Assembly: GCF_000003815.2 (NCBI RefSeq)
Contig: NC_049982.1
Location: 33,394,308-33,458,307 of the forward strand
DNA length: 64,000 bases
Direction: 5' to 3'
From: Branchiostoma floridae
Taxonomy: Eukaryota; Chordata; Leptocardii; Amphioxiformes; Branchiostomatidae
The translations under genes were made by a program, and so were the position numbers. The notes under the pieces were generated by a model that had not been told where the DNA came from, ran no database searches, and worked only from the letters and a program-made list of their open reading frames with translations. This document shows, piece after piece, positions 1 through 11,105 of the stretch (its first letter is position 1; each line of letters begins with the position of its first letter).

Positions 1-1136
1 TCACCTCGTAGTAAAATGGGACCCTAGAAAAGACACATGGTACAGGAGAAATTCGTGGTGACAAAGAACTTCTGTTTATTTCATGTTGAAAAGAACATTT
101 AGCTAATAGGCTCAAAAAAAGGCAGAGACCAAATAGAATATTGAGAATTTGAATTAGTGCATCGCTAACATAACTCCTCTCCATCTATCTATCTATATAT
201 ATGTCACAGTATAATTTCATTAATCAAGCATGCAGCTTGATAAAACTATACATGGCCACATTCACAACTTTTAACTTCCCCTCATCTCCCAAATATACAT
301 ACTACCTACCTAACGTTACCTACCTAGTCCCTAATTAACATACAGACAGGTTTATTTTTTCTGGCCCCAAGTTCCAACTGGACAAATTTTACAAAATTTA
401 ACAACCAACCATTGGTTGATCTCATTATGATGCTACAACGGACACATTGTTATTGGTAGAATACAGAATACCTCAATGATATCCGAAATGCACTTTTCAT
501 GTAAGCAACTTTCACTATCTGTATCTGTAGTTATTCATTGATGCTGTTGGTTCTGACAACAAACTAAGAACATTGATGTGGCCTTAATAATGAAAACATG
601 GTATTCGCACACTTACCATGATATGAAGACGTCTGCAAAAGTCTCCATGCATGTAAATAAGGCAAAAACAATCCAGTACATCATCCATTTCACCTGCGGG
701 GAAAAGACAGGCCAGGATTAACCCACATAATCGTCCTATTCTTTTATGCATTACATTGCAACACCGCCTAGCTATCTGCATAAGCACTGCAGCGGATAAA
801 GCTAGCTTGATATATTGATTGAGTGCAAAATGCAGTTACCACTACAGTTTAGAGTGGGAGCTTCCCCTGAAACAGAAAGAAACAGTTGGGAAATAATAAG
901 TGCAAAGTACAACATTTATGTAGAAATCAATGTACTGGCATTAGCAGTTCAACCACATGATAGCAGCTTAAACAATAACACAGTGGCTCCAGCATTTGCA
1001 TTGTTTATTTTGTATGTCAATGGTTTGAACTTTGATGGAGGTGGGTGGAACAGGTATTGATCTATCATCAGTAATATGTAAAAAAATACAAGAGTGCAGC
1101 TCCGGCCTGCATGTTCCAACTCTGGCCTGCATATAT
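1..1136. other. Intergenic stretch with no supported gene
   Basis: AT-rich sequence with stops in all frames and no recognisable protein similarity in the short open frames. It contains a short degenerate CTAT/TA microsatellite near 185-203. I see no RNA gene or clear transposon boundary here. Confidence 0.5.
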
Positions 1137-1141
1137 ATACA

Positions 1142-1481
1142 CAGGGCTCCAAATACTTTTTTCCGCATACCTGCACTGGTGCTGGTAACATAGAAAATAA
1201 CCTGTACCAGACAAATTTTACCTGCACCACTCTGAATTTAGGAATTATGAATCATACTAAAACATCAAAAACTATTGCAAATTTTATATTTTATAAGTGG
1301 TCAATATAAACAGTCAATGCAGCTAATAACAATCTATATACACCTACACCGTAGGACATTCATGTATAAAACCCAGTACATAGACCAGTGCAGGTTAGGT
1401 GCAGGTAGACACCAGAAATACCTGCACAGCTCCAATTTTACCTGCGCTAGCCTGCATATGGAGGTGGCATTTCGAGCCCTG
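1142..1481 (+). mobile_element. TIR element (MITE), CAGGGCTC group, GTGCAGGT subfamily
   Basis: The element begins CAGGGCTCCAAAT and ends ATTTCGAGCCCTG, giving an inverted pair of about 13 bp. It is flanked on both sides by ATACA (1137-1141 and 1482-1486), a perfect 5-bp TSD. The subterminal zones carry many copies of TGCAGGT or its complement ACCTGCA. There is no coding capacity, so it must have been moved by a transposase encoded elsewhere. The superfamily is not certain: CAGGG ends recall hAT elements, but the 5-bp TSD is not the usual 8 bp (a 5-bp hAT subclade is possible). Confidence 0.85.
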
Positions 1482-1569
1482 ATACATATATGATATAGTG
1501 GAAGACGAAACACATTTTATTACTTCTGTGTAATGGAAGTATTGTTTTGGCCATACTGTTTTTACTCTG

Positions 1570-1830
1570 AAGGCAATGTGGGGATACATCTCAGGAACTG
1601 CTGAAGTGAAAGGATTGGAATGTTTTTGGTAGGTGAGTAGGTAGGTGTTTGGTGATGGTGCAGGTCAATTTTGGGCCCCCTGTTGGTTGACCTTGGTATT
1701 TCAGCAGCAGTGTAAGGGCATCTAGTGGTAGAATTTCTTGTTTTCTTAAGAAAAGTGTGTCCAGATGATGCCATGACGCATGCCTGGCTAAAAAAGCCTG
1801 CACCCATCTCAGGAAGATCTGATTATTGCA
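1570..1830. repeat. Dispersed repeat with GGGCCCCCT core and CATGCCTGGC end
   Basis: The segment with GGTCAATTTTGGGCCCCCT followed by TTGACCTTGGTA recurs in diverged form near 25825-26040 and 63950-64000. The following part (about 1700-1801), ending GCATGCCTGGCTAAAAAAGC, is matched in reverse at 54737-54815. It is therefore a composite of two interspersed repeats. No coding capacity is visible. Confidence 0.6.
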
Positions 1831-2171
1831 CATGCACCCAGTATTTCAAGTCCTGGATGGGATGAGTTGCTATTGCGTGATGGGCGAGTCATAGACCAGA
1901 AGTAATCACTCTAATGAAAGGTGGTGACTGATGGATCCAGACACACTTTCCCTCAGGCCCATCTAATCATGGCAGTGGCAAACTGCCAGACAAGTCATCA
2001 GGCCAGGCATGTCCAGGGTACCTTCTGACACTGAACAACTAGGGGCTGCAATCGAGGCAGCCTTGCCTGAAACATGCTCGAAATTCGCTGGTGGCAGAGC
2101 ATTTTAGTTCACGTTAGACCAGCCTCAATAATACTCTGCAAGCAGAGGTTAGGCTCCAGCTGTTTTTTTAA

Positions 2172-2301
2172 CGTTTTTTAGTCGTTTTTATCGGGCTTTT
2201 CTATTTTGTATTTTATCTTGCTGTGTCAAAACCTACAGGTAACTGACACAGCAAGACAAAATACAAAATATAAAAGCCTGATAAAAACGACTAAAAAAAC
2301 G
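2172..2301. repeat. 57-bp fold-back hairpin
   Basis: The left arm (2172-2228) and right arm (2244-2301) are reverse complements except for three substitutions and one T-run indel, separated by a 15-nt loop. The arms start CGTTTTTT and end CTTGCTGTGTCA. Such a hairpin could be a minimal fold-back transposon or, if transcribed, a precursor of small RNAs. The sequence shows only the structure. Confidence 0.85.
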
Positions 2302-2344
2302 CAAAACACTTTGGTATAAAAGTGGTACTATACTACTCTCACCT

Positions 2345-2435
2345 CTCAAATAAACGTACCGGTACGTTTATTTTTTTCCGCCTCAAAATCCACCCGGTAC
2401 GTCCTTATTTTAGACGGTACGTTTATTTTTTTTTT
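2345..2435. repeat. Iterated CGGTACGT motif
   Basis: Three copies of CGGTACGT followed by T-rich spacers occur within 90 bp, the first inside the palindrome ACCGGTACG. The motif resembles the subterminal motifs of the nearby GTACC-type TIR elements, so this may be a remnant of one end of such an element. Confidence 0.5.
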
Positions 2436-2621
2436 CAAATTGGGGCTTTCTTTACTAACCAGGGACCCCAAAAATATTGAAAGTTTGGTATTTTCTGCCC
2501 ATATTTCCGCTGTATTTTTGCTTAATATTCACTATTTTTCGGACGAGGCATCGCGGATTTCCCTGCCGCTAGCGCTATGACCCAAACCAAGGAGGTTGAA
2601 ACCTCCTTGCCCAAACATAAC

Positions 2622-3157
2622 TAGGGATGCGTACCGGTACGCAGGACCAGTTCTGGACTTGCAAAAACGTTTTGGTTCAGGTCCAAAAATAGCGGAACAC
2701 AAGTGATTCGGTACTGGACTCGTAAAAAAATATATCCTTTTCGTTTAAGACCATCTTTAACCTTCCAAAAATCTTGAAATGTTGCGCTGAACAAAGACGA
2801 AAACATCGAGGTCACATGCTACACACACAGTCGCTTACTTCCGTAAATTCTCTATCAAAACACAGAAATGAACCACCAAACAAACAAATTAAAAAGTTAC
2901 CAATACTTTTCCACTATTTTTCACCCGTAGTCAACTTGTTTTAATGTTCCAGCAACGAAAAAATCATTCCAAAACAAAGCATAGCGTTCAATCGGCTCGA
3001 AAAGATCCGCCATGTTGGATTCATCAACTCACGCCGAATCTCGCGGTAATGCGCGAGAGAATCATATATTTTCTGCAGTACCCGTATTTCTCGATAGGGG
3101 GCAGTGTCTATGACCTTGGTTTCTGCAACATTGAAAATAGCACAAGTGGTGAATAAG
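2622..3157 (+). mobile_element. hAT-like TIR element, left part (TAGGGATGCGTACCGG end)
   Basis: The left end TAGGGATGCGTACCGG matches the end type of the element at 61103-62152 (TAGTGGTGCGTACCGG). Inside, GTCCAGAACTGGTCC-type motifs are iterated (ACCAGTTCTGGAC, GGTTCAGGTCC). The body continues into the assembly gap and no right end is visible, so the size is unknown. The interior is homologous, in reverse, to about 13610-14060. No transposase is recognisable. Confidence 0.6.
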
Positions 3158-3462
3158 NNNNNNNNNNNNNNNNNNNNNNNNNNNNNNNNNNNNNNNNNNN
3201 NNNNNNNNNNNNNNNNNNNNNNNNNNNNNNNNNNNNNNNNNNNNNNNNNNNNNNNNNNNNNNNNNNNNNNNNNNNNNNNNNNNNNNNNNNNNNNNNNNNN
3301 NNNNNNNNNNNNNNNNNNNNNNNNNNNNNNNNNNNNNNNNNNNNNNNNNNNNNNNNNNNNNNNNNNNNNNNNNNNNNNNNNNNNNNNNNNNNNNNNNNNN
3401 NNNNNNNNNNNNNNNNNNNNNNNNNNNNNNNNNNNNNNNNNNNNNNNNNNNNNNNNNNNNNN
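3158..3462. other. Assembly gap (305 N)
   Basis: A run of N, interrupting the hAT-like element that begins at 2622. Any reading frame across it is meaningless. Confidence 1.
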
Positions 3463-4380
3463 GGCAAAGCCACCGCCAGCGCCAGACGGCAGGCAGCTGC
3501 TGCTGCAGGCGACTCTACAGGTCGCTAGTTAAGATGATTGTCCGGGGGGTATTTTATCCCAGGTGGTACTTCTATTTGAGAGGTGAGAGTACATATACAA
3601 AGGGTAGATACGGTTAGATCAGTACCATGCCAGGACTGTCAAAGTAAAAAATGGACAATTTTGTCAGTTTGTCGTACCCTTTGCAACTTGCGGGTTTTCC
3701 ATTACAGGACTACAGTACAGTACCTTGAATACATTAATGTTTGCTAGAATGGCGGTATGACGAACTCAAAACCACCTCAAATGCCGCATTACCCCATTAC
3801 TGTGAAATTAATTCTCCGTGAACCTAAAAGCATTTACAGTATTGTAGTTGGGTGATGTGACAACAGTTTAACTGTTACTGTTCGCATCTGTATCTCTATG
3901 TGCCCTTTGCTGCATTCGTATGTAGTTTGGCATGTCGTCTGCTCCTACTCCTAGTTGCCATTGTTTTCTTTTCCATGACAGCTGTTTGGACAAGTAATAT
4001 AATATTCTTACATTATAGAAACCCCCAAGTTGAAGGTGTCTTATTTGCATAATTGATACATAAATACTATAATCCAAAAGTGGTAAATGATGGTCATTTC
4101 ATTCTTGTGACATTTGTAAATTAAGTAAAGTTGAAAAATATATTTCTTAAGGGCCTCATTTACATAATTTATGAAAATAGACTTTCATACTTTGATGAAC
4201 AACTTCTTTTTGTCTGGGTCTTTTTGTCTCCACACCTATGAATTCTAGTCTGTGTAACACAAACTCCGCTGTCCAGGGCTGTAACTGGCCCCTCCCCGCG
4301 GGCCGGCGGATGTTGGGCGGGCTGCTATAAGCGAGATTTAATCAGGCTACTATGAATTCGGACCTAGAATTTGTTGATAG
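3463..4380. other. Intergenic, with a degenerate ACTGTAAATGC repeat
   Basis: No gene. Around 3719-3851 a worn copy of the palindromic ACTGTAAATGCA element (intact at 50035-50219) can be recognised by its ends and by AACTCAAAACCACC and GTGAACCTAAAAGCATTTACAGT-like remnants. The rest includes a TTGCATAAT...TTTACATAATTTATGA repeat (about 4038-4175) that recurs at 24298-24440 and 26150-26460. Confidence 0.5.
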
Positions 4381-4384
4381 TTAA

Positions 4385-4906
4385 AGGGGCATTCCACTCC
4401 AGAAGGGAGTATTGTTTTCCAATAGATAATGTGTCAATGAATACATAATCAGCCGAATTTTGTGGAATTTACCTTGGGATGAATTACATGATGTGTGTTT
4501 TATAAAACAATAATGACACTCACTAAACCCATGCAGACCCTACCCATGCATTCCCTATACGCATAGACACTTTGTTTATCGTACATATTTTCGGAATAAA
4601 TGAGGTACGCTAAGCACACCGAGAAGGCAAATTGCTCATAAGATAGCAAAGTATACAAGAACAAGACGAGATTTCTTAGCGAACCTGAAATTAGTTTTGG
4701 AACCTTACCTAAAAGTTTTGCATTGTATTCAGCCATAGGATTAATTCAATTGGAGGGTACTAGGGGAGTTTAGTAGCACATTGAATGCTTTTGAGGCATG
4801 TGGAGCAACTGGGCTTATCATATAATGTGAAGTAGTATGCAGTTATCACTTCCTAAAATTGATATCTATCGGAATATAACACTCCCGTGTGGAGTGGAAT
4901 GCCCCT
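4385..4906. mobile_element. piggyBac-like MITE with TTAA target duplication
   Basis: The ends are AGGGGCATTCCACTCC and its exact complement GGAGTGGAATGCCCCT, extending with mismatches to about 45 bp. Both sides carry TTAA (4381-4384 and 4907-4910), the TSD used by piggyBac transposases. The 522-bp interior has no credible coding sequence, so it is non-autonomous. The piggyBac assignment rests on the TTAA duplication alone. Confidence 0.75.
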
Positions 4907-5032
4907 TTAAAAACCATAATTGCTTCACTGAGTGAAACCAGGATCAGTCTACACCAAGGAAACTGTCAGCTATGACTATGTTCAAGGTCAAGAAGTATCA
5001 AGGTCAATCTTGATAAATTTATCTAGATTGAG

Positions 5033-5396
5033 TAGAGCTGAATTTTAGGTACAGGTACAGGGGTTTAGGTCCAGGTCCAGACCTTTACCTGTACCCAAAC
5101 AAGTTAATCAATCATTTGTAAGCTATAAATGTAGCCAACTGTCTTTTTGGAAATTGTCATCTTTGTATGAGGATATTTGAACCTCAAAACAAAGTTTTCT
5201 TAATTTTCAACTGCAAGATTATCACAATTGTCATCTTTGATTTGGAATTTCACTTATCTTTAGTCTCAAAAAGTCATGTTCAATAGTGATTTAGTTTGTT
5301 TAGGTACAGGTACAGGTATACACAGTTGTTTAGGTCCGGACCTGTACCTAAACAATTTTACAGGTACAGGTACGGGTATTTAGGTACACAGCCCTA
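5033..5396. mobile_element. hAT-type MITE with AGGTACAGGTAC/GGTCCGGACC motifs
   Basis: The ends TAGAGCTG and CAGCCCTA are flanked by a perfect 8-bp TSD AGATTGAG (5025-5032 and 5397-5404). An 8-bp duplication is typical of the hAT superfamily. The subterminal zones on both sides are packed with GGTACAGG and GGTCCAGG or their complements, which look like transposase-binding iterations. At 364 bp it is a non-autonomous element. Confidence 0.85.
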
Positions 5397-5572
5397 AGAT
5401 TGAGTGTGCCTCATTTCAAAGATCATCATGATGCTATTTATGACTTGAGAAACACATGACGTCTTGCTTTTATTGTCTTTTCATACATTTTCATAAGATA
5501 TCATATGCTGATTGACACATTTCATATATTGTACTGAATAGTGACACATTTCTTAATTTCCTTATGTCCAGC

Positions 5573-5596
5573 CATCATCATCATCATCATCATCAT
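5573..5596. repeat. (ATC)n microsatellite
   Basis: A perfect CAT/ATC trinucleotide run of eight units. No gene context. Confidence 0.95.
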
Positions 5597-6088
5597 TATG
5601 TCCAGTTGTCTGACAATGCTATCAGAGAGGCTATGATGTGATGAGTGACTTAAAACAGGTGGGGCTGATTTGCCAGTAGCTATGTGGCACATTGCCAAGA
5701 TAAGGGGACCAATTTAGACTTTCCAATTTGGATGGTTTCTACCTTAGAAAGGGTCAAGTGTTGTTCTTGGGTAACTACTGCTTTTAACAGTGCCAGTCTT
5801 TATACAAGTGGATTTTAGTGGCTGTTCCTTATTGAGAAGGCATATTATATATATGGTAGATATACATATTATGGTAAAATATTTTAACTTGCTGCAGACA
5901 AGGAGGTTAAAAAAAACAAAGGAGAGAGTTCCTATTGTTCCCATCTTTGCCGCACGCATGAATCATATCGAAGTGCTAATTACCCCAATCTGCATCGTGC
6001 CAGGCTAGCGTGTTTACGATCAGTTTCAACATCACTCGTCCAGGAAACGTCGATTTGGGGTCGGGATTTCAGCGATTTTGAGGATGAT

Positions 6089-6892
6089 TATGTGGGCGAA
6101 GCCACATTTAGTTTTTCCTCAGATATTTGCATATTCCACCCGGAAAACAGGAAAAATGGAAGCTGTAAATATGTACTCCACGTTTCAAGCTTTTTGATTG
6201 GCTTAGAGTCGCACTTTCTCGGTTGTGAGTCAGAGGTGAATCTATCAACGCACAGAACACAATCGGCATCAAGTTTGATAACAGCCAATCAGAACTCAGA
6301 AAAATGGAAGCTGTAAACATATACTCCGCGTTAGCAGCTTTTTGATTGGAATATTAGTCGCGGACTGTCTGGGTGTACGTGAGAGGTGAACCAATCAACG
6401 CACAGAACACAAAATGGCATTCGGCATGCAGTGTGACAATAGCAGCCAGTGAGACGTCATGCGACAGTAAATCAGCCATGCGTTCGACCGATCAGACGCT
6501 CAAGGAAGAAGTTGCCCGCCACGGAATGAACGAGATCGATAAATTTCCATACAAAAACATTATCTTCAGAAAATTGGACCTTGGAATCTTGCAAATTCAT
6601 CGGTGAACGGACGTATTCAAGCTACGCAATACATTTGTAACGGCGGTTATATTTCTTGAAACGTGCATCTGGAACATGTTGTACCACTGGCTCAGTGGTA
6701 TTATTCACGCGTGGGAAACCAACGCTCCGGGATCGAATCCGTGGATTTATAAAATTTTGCATTTTTTTTTTTTTGCTGTATTTTCGCGAAAATGTCGCCT
6801 TTCTTGTTGCTTCTTTTCTTGCGATTTTTGCTTTCTTTTCCCTTCGCCCACATCCAGCATTTTTTTTTAAAATGTTGCTTTTCTAGTTTTCA
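6089..6892 (+). mobile_element. tRNA-derived SINE-like repeat, copy 1
   Basis: An RNA polymerase III promoter-like pair lies inside: an A box TGGCTCAGTGG (6688-6698) and a B box GGATCGAATCC (6730-6740), spaced as in a tRNA gene. The intervening GGTATTATTCACGCGTGGG resembles a tRNA D arm and anticodon region. Downstream come T-rich blocks (TTTTCGCGAAAATG) and CTTCGCCCACA, which is complementary to TGTGGGCGAAG at the left end (about 6091). A second copy sits at 47060-47735. It is not an intact tRNA gene: the acceptor stem is not evident. The exact boundaries are uncertain. Confidence 0.65.
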
Positions 6893-7433
6893 TTAGATAC
6901 AGCGCTAATATTTTACTAAAGAAACAGATATCAATAGTGACAATACTTTGCAGGAGGCAAGTGGGAACAGAGTTGGCCATGGAAATGTGTGTAACAACAG
7001 TATTAGTCACACGGTGTAGGAGAACGCTGGGTCGACTTAGCCTCGGCAAAGAAACTTTGGAGCTATTTGTAAGAAGCTTGAGAAACGCTATGGAACTTTA
7101 TTTTCAAGTCTGTAAAATCTAGTCATCATGTAACTGAGTAAAAAAAGTGCATTCCTCGTGAGGTGAAAATTCCCTCAATACCAACAAAATAAATTTCCCC
7201 GGGAATATTATCTTGCTTCCCATCATTGCCATGAACATCCACGGAGCCCTCAGTCAGAGTACAAAATTCATGCATCACGAACAGCAAAAATTGATCGCGA
7301 ACAGCAACAACAAATACTTATTTGGCACACCCAAGTCCTCTACTATCGTGGAAAAAAGTCTGTCTTGCGGGCAAATGTAATAATTTTTAATTGATACATG
7401 AAGTAGTGAATATTGTTCATTGATCTCGGCGCA

Positions 7434-7570
7434 TGACGTCATGGCTGGGCTCATCTGATTGGCTGACACGTCAGGGCTCATCAGAAATGGCGGGAAACCC
7501 CGTGGCCATGATGGTCATCAAAGACGCGCCGCCGGAGGGCGGAAACAATGGGCCCCGCGGGTCTGAACAA
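7434..7570. promoter_or_regulatory. Possible promoter-like cluster (CRE, CCAAT)
   Basis: The perfect cAMP-response palindrome TGACGTCA (7434-7441) is followed by an inverted CCAAT box (ATTGG, 7458-7462), a second ACGTCA and a GC-rich stretch GACGCGCCGCC. A 128-codon open frame follows at 7548-7934 (lysine/glutamine-rich, with TATATA-coded repeats), which I do not recognise and which may be chance. Evidence for real transcription is weak. Confidence 0.2.
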
Positions 7571-8248
7571 TAGCGCGCAGCGGAGTGTTAATGGGGAACT
7601 ATATATATATATCGTTTTCTATATAGAAGAAGAAGCTGACAACCATTATTCTGCACATTTAACAGCTCCCAAAGGAACATATAAAAGCAAAAAATCTAAA
7701 AGCCAAGAATATTTCGATTGCATGGACTATAAGTCTAAATATAGACTACATACTGGAACAAATCGTTGCGTGACAAAAAGAAAACAGTATCGACAAAATG
7801 TCAAAAAACAAAATCAAACAGCTTTTGTACCAATCTCCCAGGTAGACAGCCCAGGTAGACAGCTCAGCCTTTTCCGTAAACCCAAACATAAAAGCCTTGT
7901 CACTTTTACACAGCATACATTTCCCCCTAAATAGCCCCCAAACAAATCAAACTGCCAACTGGAGGGAGACCTTGTTTTGAGTGGGAACATTGACCCATGC
8001 ATACAAATCAGGGTGTCTGTCTGTAAACATGGCCATGGCCCAAGGTCACTCACAGGGTCATGACTGTCATTTCTCAAACCAATAAAATACATCAGACATG
8101 TGTTATACACTTTTAATTGATATAATTTTGCGGAAGGGAGAAATGGAGTGTACGTAGTAGTTCTTAGTTCGCAATAGCGCTATAGCCACACACAGTACAA
8201 AATAAGTAACCCTGGTTAGGACAGGAAACCAATTCTACTATCCACCGT

Positions 8249-8575
8249 CAGGGCTTGATATACTTTTTTCTGCATACCTGCATGTAACATTGAAAATTAC
8301 CTGCACCAGACAAATTTTACCTGCACCACTCTGAATTTAGAAAGTATAGATCAATCTGTTCAGGAACCATTGCTATTTTTTTTCTTTTATACTTTATAGG
8401 TGGTAACAGTCCATGCAGTTAATAACAATCCATGTACAGCTACATTATAGGAGCATGCGTAAAAACCCGGTACATGGACCTGTGCAGGTTGGGTGCAGGT
8501 AGACACCAGAAACAACTGCACAGCTCCAATTTTACCTGCACCAACCTGCATGTGCAGGTGGCATTTCGAGCCCTG
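8249..8575 (+). mobile_element. TIR element, CAGGGCTC group, GTGCAGGT subfamily
   Basis: The ends are CAGGGCTTGATATAC and GGCATTTCGAGCCCTG, flanked by a perfect 5-bp TSD ACCGT (8244-8248 and 8576-8580). It has the same orientation and internal order as the copy at 1142-1481, including iterated ACCTGCA motifs near each end. It has no coding potential. Confidence 0.88.
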
Positions 8576-9073
8576 ACCGTGTAAGGGTGTGTATTTGTCA
8601 AAGATGCTCAGCACGAAGAATCCCCCGTAGCCATGCGCTGGAACAAGGGAGTCTTGGTTTTGACAGCTTTTTTTTTAAATTGACAGAACATAACAATTGT
8701 TTTTTGGTTACTGCTGGTGTGATCTAACTATATCTACCACCTGGATACATAGTACTTGTTAGATGGGATGGTATTAAATGTTGAAAGATCGGGTATGTGT
8801 TCAATTTGTATTTGTGTGCCTTCCCATTAAAGAATACTCCATGAGATCATAATAATGCACAATGTATACTGTGCCAGTGTGGTATGTAAATGTAGTGCTT
8901 AAGTCTCATTCATGTATTATTTTGAGTGGGCACCCTAAAAGAGTTATGGCACAAAAAGTAGATTGCTACACAAACGCTTGTTTTCAGCAGTGAGAAATTC
9001 CCTTTTAGTCCACTTAACTGATCTCAAACACTGGATTGGTGAAATATTGTTTGTACCTGAAGAAATTAGCACG

Positions 9074-9430
9074 CAGGGCTCGAAATATACTTTTGGGTCA
9101 ACATGCAATGGTGGTTAAATCGGGGTTAGTACTTTTCTGAAGTCTTGTTTCAGTGTATTTGACATGCTTTCCTATGAACAGCTCTGTGCCTAAGCTAACT
9201 TTGATATCTGCCCAACACCATAGGAACTGTTAGCATTGTACAGTGTAGAGATGGAATTGTCTTTGAGTATTGTGTACCTGGATGTCTAACCTCTATGAAC
9301 AAATTTGGGCTTATTTTTTTACCCGGGTAATATTCTTTTACCATTCAAGAAATATTCTTGGTGTTTGTTAGCTTTTTTTGATATCAGCTAACAGTGGATA
9401 AAAGCAAGTTGCACTGGCACAAGTTTGGTC
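9074..9430 (+). mobile_element. TIR element, CAGGGCTC group, GTGCAAGT subfamily, right end lost
   Basis: It starts CAGGGCTCGAAATATAC. Its interior from about 9215 to 9430 matches 22925-23155, the right part of the interrupted element around the Penelope insertion, including CATAGGAACTGTTAGCATT and GTGTACCTGGATGTCTAACC. The right end decays after GCACTGGCACAAGTTTGG, with no CGAGCCCTG terminus. Confidence 0.65.
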
Positions 9431-9901
9431 TGAGAGGCCTGTTCCACAAGAGGCAGGAACATAGCGATTTCTGAAATATTGTATTACATTACCAAAGAAG
9501 CTAGGATGTAAAAAAAACAAAGTGCATCATCGAACAACTGGGCAGACCACATGCTCAACTACAAAGGGATGAGGCTACAAACACAGGTAACCCACCCAGC
9601 TTTGATACTCCTTCAGGAGTCGACCCTCTTTCCTGGAGTAATAACCACAAGCATAAACAAAGGCATGAGTTCTAGTTTTTCTATAACAATTAGCATACTC
9701 AACTATAGATTACTCACTTAATATGCAAACCTGTAATAATTACAAAACTTCTCATTGAAGCATAACTATGAGGCCTCTGAACTCTAGTTTTTATACACAT
9801 TGAGATACAGCAATATAGTCTTCATCCACTACCACTATAGTTATGGCTCACAGAACATCTGTATTGGGGGAATGTACATGTATTATACACACAATACCTA
9901 G

Positions 9902-10206
9902 CAGGGCTCGAAATACCACCTGCATATGCAGGTTAGTGCAGGTGAAATTGGAGCTGTGCAGGTATTTCTGGTGTCTACCTGCACCTAACCTGCACTGGTC
10001 CATACACTCCAGGTATAATGTAAGTGTAACTATGTGGATTGTTATTAACTGCATTGAATGTTACTACCTATAAAGTATAAAAGAAAAAAATATGATCCAT
10101 ACTTACCTAAATTCAGAGTGGTGCAGGTAAAATTTGTCTGGTGCAGGTAATGTTCAACCTTACCTGCACCAGTGCAGGTATGCAGAAAAACGTATTTCCA
10201 GCCCTG
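9902..10206 (-). mobile_element. TIR element, CAGGGCTC group, GTGCAGGT subfamily, inverted
   Basis: A reverse-oriented copy beginning CAGGGCTCGAAATACC and ending ATTTCCAGCCCTG. GTGCAGGT/ACCTGCAC motifs are dense at both ends. No clean TSD is visible (CCTAG on the left, CTGCT on the right), so one flank may have changed since insertion. Confidence 0.8.
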
Positions 10207-10589
10207 CTGCTAATAAGGCAAGGGATATACAGTTTTCTCTTCAAGAAACTGTACACGAATTCCTCTTCCTTTTCCTATTGAAGCGACTGCTATCGTTGTG
10301 TCCATCATTTTGTCACTTTACATGAATTTGAATACTGGTTTTGACCTGCATTGAGGTCATACTGACTTATTTCTATGGATGACCTCCTTTAGATACCGCA
10401 AAAGTTATGTGGGAGGGTGACAAAAAGAGAGAAAATTCCAGCAAAAAATGCTGCTAAACCACAGGACTTCCATTTCCAATCTTTCCCAGGCTTGCTAAAT
10501 GTCTTGTGTTCACCTCTACTAGTAAGACTGTAACAGACAATCATCATCATTTCACAAATTTTCAATAATGTTTTTATTACCGTTCTTGT

Positions 10590-10710
10590 TTGAAGAGAAA
10601 ACAAGTGGCCTGATGCCCTGATCATGTGCCCCGTTACCCAGGAAAGCAGATCCTCTGCCAAGCATGAATTCTGATTGACCAGGGATGCTCTTGGTTCAGA
10701 TGTAGACATT
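10590..10710. repeat. Dispersed repeat fragment (GATGCCCTG...TGATTGACC)
   Basis: The phrase AGCATGAATTCTGATTGACC and the preceding GATGCCCTG part recur at about 54815-54890, next to the CAGCCAGGCTTTTAGCC end there. It is probably an internal fragment of the same DNA transposon family. Confidence 0.5.
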
Positions 10711-11105
10711 TTTTTAGGAAAAAAATGTCATCTATAGCATTAAGTCAGTATGGCCTAAGGGGATCAATATCATAGATGAAATAAGGATCATAACAGTAAC
10801 ATTGTTGATTACAATCTACATGTACATCATGAATGACCTGCAGAGGATTTGGAATGCTACTTACATATTCTCGTACGTTCTTCGTTTTCACTGCCTTGTA
10901 TGATGCATAAGCTGGATACAGGGTCCCAAATAATAGCCTACAGAGTGGGTGACAAAAGAAATGAGGGAAACATTGAGTTATACAGAAATATACTACAAGA
11001 AATTACACAAGATCAACTGTTGAAAAGATCACATGTCTGTAACTCTTACAAGTTTACGTCCTGAAGTGATTGGTCATCAGTATTGATCTCGAAGAGGGTG
11101 CACGC

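Noticed and set aside
5573-5596. Short tandem repeats as a CRISPR-like array
   Set aside because: Simple trinucleotide run; no spacers, eukaryotic context.
6676-6745. Intact tRNA gene
   Set aside because: A and B boxes are present but acceptor and anticodon stems do not close; better explained as a tRNA-derived repeat.
7548-7934. 128-codon open frame after a CRE/CCAAT cluster
   Set aside because: No recognisable similarity, TATATA-coded residues and no splice context; kept only as a weak promoter note.
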